Below are positions 37,884 to 47,758 of a stretch of 64,000 bases of DNA, piece by piece. Each line of letters opens with the position of its first letter. The stretch's first letter is position 1. Location of the stretch: contig NZ_PQIG01000035.1 of the NCBI RefSeq assembly GCF_012349115.1, positions 119,209 to 183,208 of the forward strand, written 5' to 3'. Below the pieces are notes generated by a model. It was not told the origin of the DNA and made no database searches. It worked only from the letters and a program-made list of their open reading frames with translations. Source of the DNA: Rhizobium ruizarguesonis (GTDB lineage Bacteria > Pseudomonadota > Alphaproteobacteria > Rhizobiales > Rhizobiaceae). A program made the translations under genes and the position numbers.

Positions 37884-39218
37884 ATGCTGCAACGGATTGA
37901 AGACATTGATGCAGCGCTCGTCGACAGGCTGCAGCATTCGGCGTTCAAGTACTTCCTGAAATATTCCAATCCCGAAAATGGCCTGGTGGCAGATACCTCG
38001 ATCGGCGGTGTGCCGGCGAGCATCGCGGCCGTCGGCTTTGCGCTTTCCTCCTATCCCGTCGGTGTCGAGCGTTGCTGGATCAGCCGCGAGGAAGCGGCCG
38101 AGCGTACGGTCAATACGCTGCGTTTCTTCGCCGAGGCGCGTCAGGGCGAGGAACGCCACGCGACCGGCTACCGCGGCTTCTTCTATCACTTCCTGCATAT
38201 GGATACCGGCCATCGCGCCTGGAACAGCGAGCTTTCGACCATCGATACGGCGCTGCTTGTCGCCGGCATCCTCACATCAGCGCAATATTTCAATCGCGAA
38301 GACGACGAGACGGAGACTGAAATCCGTGAACTCGCCACCTTCATCTACGAGCGCGTTGACTGGCGCTGGGCGCTGAACAAGGGCGACACCATTTCCATGG
38401 GTTGGAAGCCCTCATCCGGCTTCCTGCGTTGGCGCTATCACGGCTTCGACGAGGCGATCATTCTCTATACGCTGGCGCTCGCGTCGCCGACGCACCCCAT
38501 TCCGCAATCGAGCTACGACGCCTTCACGTCAAGCTATTCCTGGATGCTGCACGGCGAGCAGTCCTATCTCTATGCCGGGCCGCTCTTCATCCACCTCTTC
38601 TCGCATGCCTGGATCGATTTCCGCACCATTCAGGACAAGCCGATGGCGGAGCGGAACTGGGACTATTTCCGCAATACGCAGGTGATGATCAACGTCCAGC
38701 GTGACTATGCCGAACGCAATCCCGGCCAGTTCGTCGGCTATAACAGGAATATCTGGGGTTTCTCTGCCTGTGACGGCCCGCCGCCGACACGACGCATGCG
38801 TGGCGGCCGCCAGCCGAAGGTTCTGGGTTATGCCGCCCGCGGCGCACCGCTCGGCCCGGATGACGGCACGATCGCACCCTGGGCAGCACTTGCCTGCCTG
38901 CCTTACGACCGGCAGGCGGCTCTCGACGGCACCAAGGCGCTTCTGACCACCTATCCGAACCTGCTCTTGGAAGGCGGCTTTCCCGGCGGCTTCAACCCGA
39001 CGGTCAAGACCAAGCGGCCGGAAGGCTGGGTCGACGACCGCACCGTCGGCATCGACCAGGGCCTTGTCGTCATGACCATCGAGAATGACCGTTCGGATTT
39101 CATCTGGAAACTGATGCGGCAATCGCCGGTCATCCGCCTCGGGCTCGAGCGCGCCGGCTTTACCGGCGGCTGGCTCGAAGGCATCGAGCCGGAAGAAGTG
39201 GTGCGCAAGTTCGGCTAG
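37884..39218 (+). CDS. Glycoamylase-like domain protein (possible beta-1,2-glucan hydrolase)
   Basis: A 444-residue (alpha/alpha)6-type protein with family blocks SAFKYFLKYSNPENGLVADTS, GYRGFFYHFLHMDTGHRAWNSELSTIDTALLVAGIL, GWKPSSGFLRWRYHGFDEAIILYTLALASP and GPLFIHLFSHAWIDFR. The glycoamylase domain (PF10091) also occurs in cyclic beta-1,2-glucan synthase NdvB, and GH144 endo-beta-1,2-glucanases use it. There is no signal peptide. Activity on beta-1,2-glucan is inference. Expressed alone; AGGAG precedes the ATG closely. Confidence 0.85.
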   Translation: MLQRIEDIDAALVDRLQHSAFKYFLKYSNPENGLVADTSIGGVPASIAAVGFALSSYPVGVERCWISREEAAERTVNTLRFFAEARQGEERHATGYRGFFYHFLHMDTGHRAWNSELSTIDTALLVAGILTSAQYFNREDDETETEIRELATFIYERVDWRWALNKGDTISMGWKPSSGFLRWRYHGFDEAIILYTLALASPTHPIPQSSYDAFTSSYSWMLHGEQSYLYAGPLFIHLFSHAWIDFRTIQDKPMAERNWDYFRNTQVMINVQRDYAERNPGQFVGYNRNIWGFSACDGPPPTRRMRGGRQPKVLGYAARGAPLGPDDGTIAPWAALACLPYDRQAALDGTKALLTTYPNLLLEGGFPGGFNPTVKTKRPEGWVDDRTVGIDQGLVVMTIENDRSDFIWKLMRQSPVIRLGLERAGFTGGWLEGIEPEEVVRKFG

Positions 39219-39264
39219 CGCATAAGCCCGGAAATCGAAATGGATTTCCGGAAAGGATGACGCG
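39219..39264. repeat. Short palindromic repeat, copy 2
   Basis: GCATAAGCCCGGAAATCGAA and GGATTTCCGGAAAGGATGAC have the same layout as 15231-15272. It lies directly after the glycoamylase gene stop. Confidence 0.6.
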
Positions 39265-39278
39265 AAAACTAAAACAAC

Positions 39279-39312
39279 AGAGCCCGCGCGTCCAATAGGA
39301 GGTGCGGGCTCT
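39279..39312. terminator. Bidirectional terminator
   Basis: A perfect 9-bp stem AGAGCCCGC / GCGGGCTCT lies between the converging glycoamylase and fbpC genes, with AAAACAAC before it and TTAGTTTAG after it, so it can end transcripts from both sides. Confidence 0.7.
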
Positions 39313-39316
39313 TAGT

Positions 39317-40354
39317 TTAGCTCTCGAAGACATGCGCCTTGCCGGCGATATCGAGGCGAACGAGATCGCCTCGCGCCGGAAGCGCAACGCTCGAGGTCTT
39401 GATCAGGATCGGCGGCAGCGCAACGCCGTCCAGCGAAACCGCAACGGTGCAGACCGCGCCGCCGAATTCCACCTCGACGACACGCCCGCCATATTTGCGA
39501 TCGCTTTCATCGGCAACGACGCGGATCTGCTCGGGCCGCAGCATGATCTCCGCCTTGCCCTGACGACTGCCCTCGACGGCAACGCGGCCGAGGGCGCAGT
39601 CTGCGAGGCCGTTTCGGATGATCGCGGGAAGCAGCACGGCATCGCCGAGGAACAGCGCCGTCTCGCGATCGCGTGGATGCAGATACAATGACTGCGGCGA
39701 TCCGGCCTGGATCAGCCGTCCTTCCCTAAGCACCGCGACCTGATCGGCAAAGGTCAGCGCCTCTTCCTGGTCATGGGTGACGAGAATGGTGGTGATGCCG
39801 GCCGCCTGCAGCACGCGCGCAACCGCCTTGCGCATGTTTTCACGCAGGCCGGTATCGAGTGCCGAGAACGGTTCGTCAAGCAGCATCAGCCGCGGCTTGC
39901 GGCCGAGCGCACGGGCGAGCGCCACACGCTGCTGCTGGCCGCCGGAAAGCTGATGCGGGCGCCGCACCAGCATGCCGCGGTCGAGCTCGACCATATCGAG
40001 CAGCTCAAGTACGCGCTGCTCGCGATCCGGGGCCCTTCGCTCGAAGCCGAAGCCGATATTCTCGGCAACGCTTAAGTGCGGAAACAGCGCGCCGTCCTGC
40101 GAGACGATGCCGATGCCGCGCTTGTGGGCCGGTACTGTCGCCGGACCGTCTGCGAGCAAGTCGCCATCCAGCGTTACCCTGCCGACATCCGGTTGCTCGA
40201 AGCCGGCAATGATGCGCAGCAGCGTCGTCTTGCCCGAACCGGACGGGCCGACGACGGCGGTGCGGCTGCCTGCCGAAACCTCGAGCGAAATATCTTTCAA
40301 CGCCTGGACAGGGCCATAGCGCTTGCTGATGTTTTCGATCGTGAGCAGCGTCAT
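39317..40354 (-). CDS. fbpC: Iron(III) ABC transporter ATP-binding protein
   Basis: A 345-residue ATPase. Walker A is GPSGSGKTT near residue 40, the signature is [17 protein letters not shown], Walker B is [12 protein letters not shown], and the switch His follows in [10 protein letters not shown]. The C-terminal region (about 240-345) is a TOBE-type regulatory domain. The start overlaps the permease stop (ATGA). It partners the FbpB- and FbpA-type proteins. The gene symbol is by family; the substrate could also be another metal or a polyamine. Confidence 0.88.
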   Translation of the reverse strand: MTLLTIENISKRYGPVQALKDISLEVSAGSRTAVVGPSGSGKTTLLRIIAGFEQPDVGRVTLDGDLLADGPATVPAHKRGIGIVSQDGALFPHLSVAENIGFGFERRAPDREQRVLELLDMVELDRGMLVRRPHQLSGGQQQRVALARALGRKPRLMLLDEPFSALDTGLRENMRKAVARVLQAAGITTILVTHDQEEALTFADQVAVLREGRLIQAGSPQSLYLHPRDRETALFLGDAVLLPAIIRNGLADCALGRVAVEGSRQGKAEIMLRPEQIRVVADESDRKYGGRVVEVEFGGAVCTVAVSLDGVALPPILIKTSSVALPARGDLVRLDIAGKAHVFES

Positions 40355-42018
40355 TGGCCGGCGGTCCGTTTCGATTGGGTATAGAGCATCAGGGTGAGCG
40401 GCAGCGACAGCACGACCATCATGAAGGCGTAAGGGGCGGCCGCGACATAATCGATCTCGCTGGTCAGCGACCAGAATTTCGTCGCCAGCGTATCGACGCC
40501 GTTGGGCGACAGCATCAGTGTCGCCGTAAGTTCATTGGTGATGCCGAGTGCGGCCAGCGCGACGCTGGCGGCCGCTCCCGGTGCGGCAAGCCGCATGGTG
40601 ATCTGCCGCACCGCCTGGCCCGGGGTGCGGCCGAGGCCCATCGCCGCGCGCTCCAGCTCCACCGGGGCCTGGGCGATGCTGGCGCGCAGCCCGACCATGG
40701 CGCGCGGCAGGAAAAGCATCACATAAGCGACGAGCAGCGTTGCGAAGGTCTGATAGAGCGGCAACACGAGACGCACGGTGATCGTCACCAGCGCCAGCGC
40801 CACGACGACGCCCGGCAGCGAGCCGACATAATAATGGCAGGCTTCAAGCACACGCTGGAAGCGGCCGGGCGCACGCACGGAAAGCCAGGCCATCGGTGCT
40901 GCGGCAATCGTCGCCAGCACGCCGCCGACAATGGCAAGCACGATCGTCTGCAGGAAGGCGCTGCCGACCTCGATGCGCCAGATATCGGTACCGCCAAGAT
41001 AGAGCCAGCGGCCAAGCGTCACCAGCGGCACGCCGAGCGTCAGTACCGCGAGAATGACAGGCAGCAAAACGGCGGGCACCACGAACCAGCCCAGCCGGCG
41101 GCGGTCCGTGGGACGTGGCGAGCCCGAGCCGACGCGGGCATAACGTTCGTTGCCGCGCACCAGCACCTCGAAGCCGAGTAGAAAAAGGCAGCAGGCGACA
41201 AGCACGCCGCCGAGCATGTTGGAGGCCGGGCTGTTGTAGGAGGACTGGAACTGGTCGACGATGGCAGTCGCGAACGTGTCGAACCGGATCATGACGAACA
41301 GGCCGTACTCCGAAAGCAGATGCAGGGCGATCAGCAGCGAACCGCCGCAGATGGCGAGCCTGAGCTGCGGCAGCACGGCGCGGAAGAAGACGCGCCAGGG
41401 ATTAAGGCCCAGCGAGGCAGCGGCATCCTCAATGGCCGGATCGAGACGCCGCAGCGCTGCGGCGACCGGCAGGTAGAGGAACGGATAGTAGGCGATGACC
41501 GAGACGAAGACGCCGCTCTGCAGGCCGCGCATGCCGGGAACCAGACTGACCCAGGCATAGCTGTGTACGAAGGCAGGCACGGCGAGCGGAGCGATCGCCA
41601 GCCACGCCCACAGCCGCGCAAAAGGAATGTCCGTCCGCTCCGTCAGCCAGGCAAGCGTCACGGCAAGCGCGATCGACAGCGGGATGGTGATCGATTCCAG
41701 GAGAATCGTATTGACAAGAAGTTCGCCGACGCGCGGCCGGAAGACCAGGGTCTTCACCGTTTCCCAGCCGACATCGTAGGTGACCCAGCCGATGAAACCG
41801 AGCGGCACGAGACTGAAGATCGCGACAACGGTTGCGAGGAGGATCACCGAAGCGTGCGGCATACGTCCGCGCGGCAAAGCCATTCGCGTGGCCCTCGGCG
41901 CGACCGGCGCCTGGTTGCCGGATGCGAGCAATCTGTTGTCCTGCAGCAAGGCCGATGCCTCTACACGCTGAAAAAGGAAGGCAACCGCCTTTGAAAGGCG
42001 GTTGCCGGATATCGTCAT
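40351..42018 (-). CDS. fbpB: Iron(III) ABC transporter permease (fused, two halves)
   Basis: A 555-residue permease with about twelve helices, the double-length form of the FbpB/ThiP type. Each half carries an EAA loop: [28 protein letters not shown] and [32 protein letters not shown] 42018 is preceded by AGGG; the first 55 residues are poorly conserved, and ATG 41853 ([16 protein letters not shown]) is an alternative. It lies 63 bases after fbpA. Confidence 0.88.
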   Translation of the reverse strand: MTISGNRLSKAVAFLFQRVEASALLQDNRLLASGNQAPVAPRATRMALPRGRMPHASVILLATVVAIFSLVPLGFIGWVTYDVGWETVKTLVFRPRVGELLVNTILLESITIPLSIALAVTLAWLTERTDIPFARLWAWLAIAPLAVPAFVHSYAWVSLVPGMRGLQSGVFVSVIAYYPFLYLPVAAALRRLDPAIEDAAASLGLNPWRVFFRAVLPQLRLAICGGSLLIALHLLSEYGLFVMIRFDTFATAIVDQFQSSYNSPASNMLGGVLVACCLFLLGFEVLVRGNERYARVGSGSPRPTDRRRLGWFVVPAVLLPVILAVLTLGVPLVTLGRWLYLGGTDIWRIEVGSAFLQTIVLAIVGGVLATIAAAPMAWLSVRAPGRFQRVLEACHYYVGSLPGVVVALALVTITVRLVLPLYQTFATLLVAYVMLFLPRAMVGLRASIAQAPVELERAAMGLGRTPGQAVRQITMRLAAPGAAASVALAALGITNELTATLMLSPNGVDTLATKFWSLTSEIDYVAAAPYAFMMVVLSLPLTLMLYTQSKRTAGQ

Positions 42019-42081
42019 GCCCTAAGGTTTTCTTGAGCCAAATGCAATAGTTTTGGCCGGAAGACGCCTGCGGCAGAAAGA

Positions 42082-43098
42082 TTAGATCAAGCCGGCGGCC
42101 GTCATCAGTTCGACGACCTTCTTGCTGTCGAGGGTCGAAGCTTCGACCTTCGGAGCGTTGAGGTCGGCAAGCGGAGTGAGCTTGTCGTTGGAGGGCGCAT
42201 CCTTGCCAATGGCATATTCGTAGGAATCGCCGTCCTTGAGGACTGCCTGGCCAGCCTTGCTGGTGAGGAACTTCAGGAAAGCCTGGGCTTCCTTCATGTG
42301 CTGCGTGGACTTCAGGACGCCGCCGCCCGAAACACTGACAAAAGCGCCCGGATCCTGGTTCTTGAAGTAATGCAGGCCGACATTCTTGCTGTTCTCGCCT
42401 GTTTTGGCCTGATCGCCGAACCAATAATAGTGATAGATAACAGCGCCTTCGACTTCGCCGGCGTTGACGGCCTTCATGGCGACACTGTTGCCCTTATAGG
42501 GCGTGGCGTTTTCCTTGAGACCCTTCAGCCAGTCGGCGGTCGACTGTTCGCCCTTGAGCTGCAGCAGGGCAGCAACGATGGCCTGGAAGTCGGCACCGGC
42601 GGGGGCCGCACCCCAGCGACCCTTCCAGGCCGGATCTGCGAGGTCGAGCAACGACTTCGGCAACTTGTCTTCGGTGAGCTTCGTCTTGTCATAGGCAAAG
42701 ACCGTGGTGCGGGCGGCAATGCCGGTCCACATGCCGTCAGCCGGGCGATACTGCTCCGGAACCTGATCCAGCGTTTCCTTTTCGATGGGGGCGAAGAGGC
42801 CCGCGCCATCGACCAGCGTCATCGCCGGTGAATTCTCGGTCAGGAATACGTCAGCTGGAGAGGCGTCGCCTTCCTGGATGATCTGGTTGGCGAACTGCAT
42901 GTCGCTGCCCTGGCGCATGGTGACCTTGATGCCGGTCTCCTTGGTGAAGGCGTCGATCCATTCGCGGCCGAGGCTTTCGTGCTGGGCATTGTAAACAACG
43001 AGACCTTCGTCCTGCGCATTGGCGCTGCCTGCGAGCGCGGTGGCAGAGAGAAGCGAAGCAGCAAGCGCGAGGGAAAAACGGTTAAGAGCAATGTTCAT
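42082..43098 (-). CDS. fbpA: Iron(III) ABC transporter substrate-binding protein
   Basis: A 338-residue periplasmic protein with signal peptide FSLALAASLLSATALAGSANA and the FbpA-type start GLVVYNAQHESLGREWIDAFTKETGIKVTMRQG. Tyrosines near the C-terminal half (AVIYHYYWFGDQ) are the usual iron ligands. ATG 43098 has GGAGG at good spacing; a reading to 43203 would bury the signal. A candidate iron-responsive box lies about 110 bases upstream. Confidence 0.92.
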   Translation of the reverse strand: MNIALNRFSLALAASLLSATALAGSANAQDEGLVVYNAQHESLGREWIDAFTKETGIKVTMRQGSDMQFANQIIQEGDASPADVFLTENSPAMTLVDGAGLFAPIEKETLDQVPEQYRPADGMWTGIAARTTVFAYDKTKLTEDKLPKSLLDLADPAWKGRWGAAPAGADFQAIVAALLQLKGEQSTADWLKGLKENATPYKGNSVAMKAVNAGEVEGAVIYHYYWFGDQAKTGENSKNVGLHYFKNQDPGAFVSVSGGGVLKSTQHMKEAQAFLKFLTSKAGQAVLKDGDSYEYAIGKDAPSNDKLTPLADLNAPKVEASTLDSKKVVELMTAAGLI

Positions 43099-43210
43099 GA
43101 TGGCCTCCGTGGCGATGTCACCCGAGCTCTCCAAGGGCGATGAGAGGCGTATATTTTTCCTGACTGCAGATTTCAAGTTTGTCTTGGCCGGAAAAGCCAT
43201 CACAATATCT

Positions 43211-43225
43211 TGACTAAATATTTCA
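43211..43225 (-). promoter_or_regulatory. Candidate IRO box (RirA-type operator)
   Basis: TGACTAAATATTTCA fits TGA-N9-TCA, the core of the iron-responsive operator bound by RirA in Rhizobium. It sits in the promoter region of the fbp genes, about 113 bases before the fbpA start. A short core, so chance matches occur; position and gene function raise its value. Confidence 0.5.
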
Positions 43226-43307
43226 TATTACAGGGGAATAAATCTCGATTTGGAAAAAAGGCGACGCTCCCAAGCGCCGCCCCTCTTTTGCAGCCTTTTG
43301 CAGCCGC

Positions 43308-44846
43308 CTATTCGACGTCGAACTTGACGCCCTGCGCAAGGGGCAGCGTTCTGCCGTAGTTGATCGTGTTGGTGGAGCGGCGCATATAGGCCTTCCAAGC
43401 ATCCGAGCCGGATTCGCGGCCGCCGCCGGTTTCCTTCTCGCCACCGAAGGCGCCGCCGATTTCGGCACCGGATGGTCCGAGGTTGACGTTGGCGATGCCG
43501 CAATCCGAACCGCGGGCGGAGACGAAGGTTTCGGCCTCGCGCATGTCGTTGGTGAAGATCGACGACGACAGTCCCTGCGGCACGGCATTGTGCAGCGCCA
43601 GCACGTCGTCGAAATCGCTATACTTCATCACATAGAGGATCGGCGCGAAGGTCTCGTGCTCCACCGGTCCGGTCTGATCGGGCATTTCGACAAGCGCCGG
43701 GCGAACGTAGAAGGCGTCAGCCGAACCATTGTCGACGCGGTCACCGCCGGTCACCGTGCCGCCGGCCGACTTCGCCTCGCCAAGCGCTGCCTGCATCTTC
43801 TCGAAAGCCCGGCCGTCGATCAGCGGTCCCACAAGCGTCCCAGCCTCGAGCGGATTGCCGATGGTGACGGAGCCATAGGCCTTCTGCAGGCGCGGCACCA
43901 GCTGGCCGTAGACGCTGTCATGCACGAAGAGACGGCGCAGCGTCGTGCAGCGCTGGCCTGCCGTGCCCATGGCGGAGAAGGCGACGCCGCGCAGCGTCAG
44001 GTCGAGATCGGCCGACGGGCAGACGATCGCCGCATTGTTGCCGCCGAGTTCGAGAATGGCGCGGGCAAAACGCTGCGACAGGCGCGGACCGACGGCGCGG
44101 CCCATGGCCGTCGAGCCGGTGGCGGAAACCAGCGGGATCTTCGGATGATCGACCAGCACTTCGCCGACCTCGCGGCCGCCGATAATCAGCGTCGACAGAT
44201 TGGCCGGCGCCGTGCCGCCCTCGGCGACGAAACGCTTCAGCGCCTTTTCGAACAGCGCCTGCACGGCAAGCGCCGTCAACGGCGTCTTTTCCGAGGGCTT
44301 CCAGACGGTGGAATTGCCGCAGACCATCGCAAGTGCGGCATTCCACGACCAGACGGCAACCGGGAAGTTGAAGGCGGAGATGATGCCGATCACGCCGAGC
44401 GGATGCCAGCTTTCCATCATCCGGTGCTCGGAGCGCTCGGTGGCGATCGTCAGGCCGTAGAGCTGACGGGAAAGACCGACCGCGAAATCGCAGATGTCGA
44501 TCATCTCCTGCACTTCGCCCAGACCTTCCGAAGTGATCTTGCCAACCTCGATCGAAACGAGACGGCCGAGCGCCGCCTTGGAGGCGCGCAGTTCCTCGCC
44601 CAGCAGGCGGACCAGTTCGCCGCGCTTCGGCGCCGGCACGGCACGCCATTCGAGGAAGGCCTGGTGCGCCGCTTCGATTGCCGTCTTCGTCTCGGAAACG
44701 GAATGTTCCCTGAGTTTGCCGATTTCCTTGCCGGTGACCGGCGAGGTGACGGAAAGCGTGCCGCCGTGATAGCGGCCGGCATCGACGCCGAGTTCGGCAA
44801 GCAGTTTGGCGGTTTCGGTGGCGAGATCGAGGACGGCGATGGTCAT
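43308..44846 (-). CDS. amaB: L-aminoadipate-semialdehyde (P6C) dehydrogenase
   Basis: A 512-residue aldehyde dehydrogenase of the ALDH7 group. The cofactor and active-site blocks are SAFNFPVAVWSWNAALAMVCGNSTVWKPSEKTPL, ATGSTAMGRAV, ELGGNNA with the general base Glu, and GTAGQRCTTLRRLF with the nucleophile Cys. In Pseudomonas the ortholog AmaB oxidises the open form of piperideine-6-carboxylate to 2-aminoadipate. ATG 44846 has GGAAAC upstream; the extra reading to 44885 is not conserved. Last gene of the hglS-amaA-amaB operon, 45 bases after amaA. Confidence 0.9.
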   Translation of the reverse strand: MTIAVLDLATETAKLLAELGVDAGRYHGGTLSVTSPVTGKEIGKLREHSVSETKTAIEAAHQAFLEWRAVPAPKRGELVRLLGEELRASKAALGRLVSIEVGKITSEGLGEVQEMIDICDFAVGLSRQLYGLTIATERSEHRMMESWHPLGVIGIISAFNFPVAVWSWNAALAMVCGNSTVWKPSEKTPLTALAVQALFEKALKRFVAEGGTAPANLSTLIIGGREVGEVLVDHPKIPLVSATGSTAMGRAVGPRLSQRFARAILELGGNNAAIVCPSADLDLTLRGVAFSAMGTAGQRCTTLRRLFVHDSVYGQLVPRLQKAYGSVTIGNPLEAGTLVGPLIDGRAFEKMQAALGEAKSAGGTVTGGDRVDNGSADAFYVRPALVEMPDQTGPVEHETFAPILYVMKYSDFDDVLALHNAVPQGLSSSIFTNDMREAETFVSARGSDCGIANVNLGPSGAEIGGAFGGEKETGGGRESGSDAWKAYMRRSTNTINYGRTLPLAQGVKFDVE

Positions 44847-44891
44847 TGTCGTGTTTCCAATCTTATTATTCTCAGAAGCGTGCATCGCTTT

Positions 44892-46175
44892 TTAGAAGCG
44901 GGCATCGGCGAAATGGGCGACCTGAGCGCCGGCTTCGTACCATATTTCTTTGAGTGCACGGAAGCTTGGCTCGGAGGGCGATGTCAGCGGTAGCGGCAGA
45001 TCGGCTTCCGGAAGCCGGCCGAGGATATGCTCCGCCAGCGTACGGCCGAAGACCGTACCGGGGGCAATGCCGCGGCCATTGTAGCCCGAAAAGCCGACGA
45101 CACCAGGTGCGAATTTGTGGAAGCGCGGCAGCGCATTGTCGGTCATGCCGATCTGGCCATACCATTCGCACTCGAATTCGACGTCGCCGATATCAGGGAA
45201 GAGCCGCTTCAATGCGCGTTTGGCCCAGCCCTTGTGCACGGCAAGCCCGGTATTGCGCAGCGCCCCGACACTGCCGAAAACGAGCCGGCCGGCCTGGTCC
45301 ATGCGAAAGGAGGATAGGATTTCCTTGGTATCCCATGCGCCTTCCCGCCCTGGCAGGATCGACTGACGCAGATTGTGGCCCAGCGGCACGGTGGCGAAAT
45401 TGAAATAGGGCAGATGCACTTGTTCGCTGCGCACCTGCTCCCACGGACCGGTGCTGTAGGCATCCGTCGCGACGATGATCCACTCGGCGCTGACTTCGCC
45501 GCTTGATGTCTTCACGGTCCAGCGGCTGCCATTGCGCTCCGTTGCGATGACCGGGCTGGACGTGTGAATGGCGACGCCACCCTTGACGGCGGCATGGGCA
45601 AGGCCGCGCGCATAGGCAAGCGGCTGCAGCGTTCCGGCGCGTTTGTCGAGCAGCGAACCGGTATAGGCATCGCTGCCGATGCGTTTTGCCGTTTCCGCCG
45701 CATCGAGCAGCGTCACGGCTGCGCCGCGGGCGGACCATTGCGCCGCGCGATCCTCGATCTCCTTCAGCCCATCCGCGCCAACCGCGCAATGCAGCGTGCC
45801 GTTCCGTTCGAGTTCGCAGGCAATCTGATGTTTGTCGATCAGCTCCATGACGAGCTTCGGCGCATTGCCGAGCAGATCGAGCAGACGTTCGCCATGCACC
45901 GGGCCGAGCACACCGGGCAGATCGTTCGGCATCACCCACATGCCGGCATTGATCAGTCCGACATTGCGCCCGGCACCGCCGAAGCCGATCTCCTTCGCCT
46001 CCAGCAGCACCACCTTCGACCCGGCTTCGGCAAGATGCAGGGCGGAAGAGAGGCCGGTGTAACCGCCGCCGACGATGACGACATCGGCCGATACCGCGCC
46101 TTCGAGAGGCGAGGTCGTCGGCGCTTCGGGCGCTGTCTTTTCCCAGAGGCCGTGGGAGCGCGGATCATTCAGCAT
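44892..46175 (-). CDS. amaA: FAD-dependent amino acid oxidase, L-pipecolate oxidase type
   Basis: A 427-residue DAO-family flavoprotein. The FAD motif is VVIVGGGYTGLSSALHLAEAGSKVVLLEA, then FGGAGRNVGLINAGMWV, and the C-terminal block NGRGIAPGTVFGRTLAEHILG. The context with amaB and hglS points to L-pipecolate oxidase, giving piperideine-6-carboxylate. On sequence alone it could be another secondary amine oxidase, so the specific name depends on the neighbours. It lies 68 bases after hglS. Confidence 0.85.
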   Translation of the reverse strand: MLNDPRSHGLWEKTAPEAPTTSPLEGAVSADVVIVGGGYTGLSSALHLAEAGSKVVLLEAKEIGFGGAGRNVGLINAGMWVMPNDLPGVLGPVHGERLLDLLGNAPKLVMELIDKHQIACELERNGTLHCAVGADGLKEIEDRAAQWSARGAAVTLLDAAETAKRIGSDAYTGSLLDKRAGTLQPLAYARGLAHAAVKGGVAIHTSSPVIATERNGSRWTVKTSSGEVSAEWIIVATDAYSTGPWEQVRSEQVHLPYFNFATVPLGHNLRQSILPGREGAWDTKEILSSFRMDQAGRLVFGSVGALRNTGLAVHKGWAKRALKRLFPDIGDVEFECEWYGQIGMTDNALPRFHKFAPGVVGFSGYNGRGIAPGTVFGRTLAEHILGRLPEADLPLPLTSPSEPSFRALKEIWYEAGAQVAHFADARF

Positions 46176-46243
46176 GGCTCAGTCCGATCAGAGCGAAATC
46201 GCGGGTACTCTAATGCATAAAAGAAAGTGTTGAAGCAGCCATT

Positions 46244-47674
46244 TCACGCAACGGTCTTCAGCGGCAGGCCCGCAAGGCCGAGCGCGGCCAGTGCCGAATC
46301 CAGCGATGCGGCCTGGCGTTCGGCGTAAAGCGCCAGCTCGTCCTGAACGGTAGCACCGAGTGCTGCCTCGAAGGCGTCACGGTTCGAGCGGGTCGCATAG
46401 TTCTGCTGCTGGTCGGTGCCGAGGTTCGACTGGAAGATGCCGGCCGCGCTGACGGGCAGAAAGTCTTCGTAGACGATCGGGGTGAAAGCAAGGTAACCCC
46501 CGGCGATCAGCGCCTCCGGATCGCTGGGCAGCCTGCTGCCGGCCGCGGCGGCAATGCCCGCAGGCGTCGCGGAATAGCGGAAGAAGGCCAGATCCGCCCT
46601 GCGCAGCTCGTCCCAGCTGTCCGGCAGTGCCTTGAAACGCGCGGCGAGTTCGTGATCGTAGGCGCCGGCCTTGGCGCCGCCGGCGCCCACCTGCACCTCG
46701 CCGCGAACCGAGGCGAGCAGCTGGTCGTAGAGCACCCGGCCCTTCGCCGTCAGCGCCACACCGCGCTGTTCGATCTCGCCGAAGCGGGCGGTATGTGTGC
46801 CTTTAATGGCACCGTCGTCACCGGAAAAGGCGATCGTTTCCTCCAGCGCCTTGAAACTCGTCTGTCGCAGCAGGATATCGCAATGCCGGCGCGGCGGCCC
46901 TTCGATGACAGCCTTCGGCGTGATGCCGCGTTCCGGCATGCGGGCCTGGACGGCGTCGATATCGAGCGTGCGCGGCGTCAGATGGTTGATGTGCGGTCCC
47001 TTGAAGCTGACGACGTCAGCGATCAGCCGATGGGCGTCGTGCAGGCGCTTGTAGGTGTCGGCGCTGACTGTCGCTTCGCCATGCCAGCGGAAGGTTTCCA
47101 ACGCCTCGGCGACGAATTCCGTCGCTTCCGCCTCGGTCAGGCCGCCCTTGTGCTCGTGGCGCTCGATCAGCGCGACGGCGCGCGGCGTGTAGATCCGCCG
47201 TTTCGCCAGAATGGCTTCGGCTTCGCCGCGCAGCCCTTCGTCCTCGATCAGTTCCAGTCGCAGCAGCGAGGTGAAGACGCGGAATGGATTGACGTTGAGC
47301 GCTGCCTCGTCGATCGGCCGGAAGCTGGTGGAATGAACCGGCACGCCGGCGACCGAAAGATCGTAGTAGCCGACCGGCTGCATGCCCATGACCGCAAACA
47401 GCCGGCGGATAGTGAAGAGTTCGTCTGCCGTACCGAGCCTTATAGCGCCGTGACGCTCGACATCGATGCGCTCCAGCTCGCCGGCGCGGGCCAGGCGCGC
47501 GCGCAGATCGGGATCCCTTTCGAGGCAGCCGGCATTCACATCCGCCACCAGTTCGATCAGCGTGCCGTATTGCGGCACCTCCGCCCGGTACATCTGCGAC
47601 ATCGCCTCGGTAAACAGTGATCGGATGCGGTCTGGGGAAACGAAGGCTTGCGGCATTGAGAAACTCCGGCTCAT
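46244..47674 (-). CDS. hglS: 2-oxoadipate dioxygenase/decarboxylase (HglS, DUF1338)
   Basis: A 476-residue DUF1338 protein (YdcJ family). HglS turns 2-oxoadipate into D-2-hydroxyglutarate in bacterial lysine breakdown. Candidate metal ligands are H75 (DVERHGAIR), H231 (GPHINHLTPRTLD) and E300 (FGEIEQRG), consistent in spacing with the His-His-Glu set I recall for the Pseudomonas enzyme; substrate-contact region VHSTSFRPID lies near residue 115. It is the promoter-proximal gene of the operon, divergent from a LysR gene. This gene set matches the Pseudomonas putida amaA-amaB-lysR-hglS locus. Confidence 0.92.
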   Translation of the reverse strand: MSRSFSMPQAFVSPDRIRSLFTEAMSQMYRAEVPQYGTLIELVADVNAGCLERDPDLRARLARAGELERIDVERHGAIRLGTADELFTIRRLFAVMGMQPVGYYDLSVAGVPVHSTSFRPIDEAALNVNPFRVFTSLLRLELIEDEGLRGEAEAILAKRRIYTPRAVALIERHEHKGGLTEAEATEFVAEALETFRWHGEATVSADTYKRLHDAHRLIADVVSFKGPHINHLTPRTLDIDAVQARMPERGITPKAVIEGPPRRHCDILLRQTSFKALEETIAFSGDDGAIKGTHTARFGEIEQRGVALTAKGRVLYDQLLASVRGEVQVGAGGAKAGAYDHELAARFKALPDSWDELRRADLAFFRYSATPAGIAAAAGSRLPSDPEALIAGGYLAFTPIVYEDFLPVSAAGIFQSNLGTDQQQNYATRSNRDAFEAALGATVQDELALYAERQAASLDSALAALGLAGLPLKTVA

Positions 47675-47726
47675 TCCGTTTTTGCAGGATGAACCTCTTT
47701 ACACGCGCGACAAAGCTGGAAATATC

Positions 47727-47743
47727 GCTATTTCGGAAATAGC
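47727..47743. promoter_or_regulatory. LysR-type operator candidate at hglS/LysR
   Basis: GCTATTTCGGAAATAGC is a perfect inverted repeat (8-bp arms, one-base centre) in the 84-base divergent gap, 16 bases before the LysR start. LysR proteins usually bind such palindromes to control both themselves and the divergent operon. Confidence 0.6.
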
Positions 47744-47758
47744 CCATTCTGAAACGGA

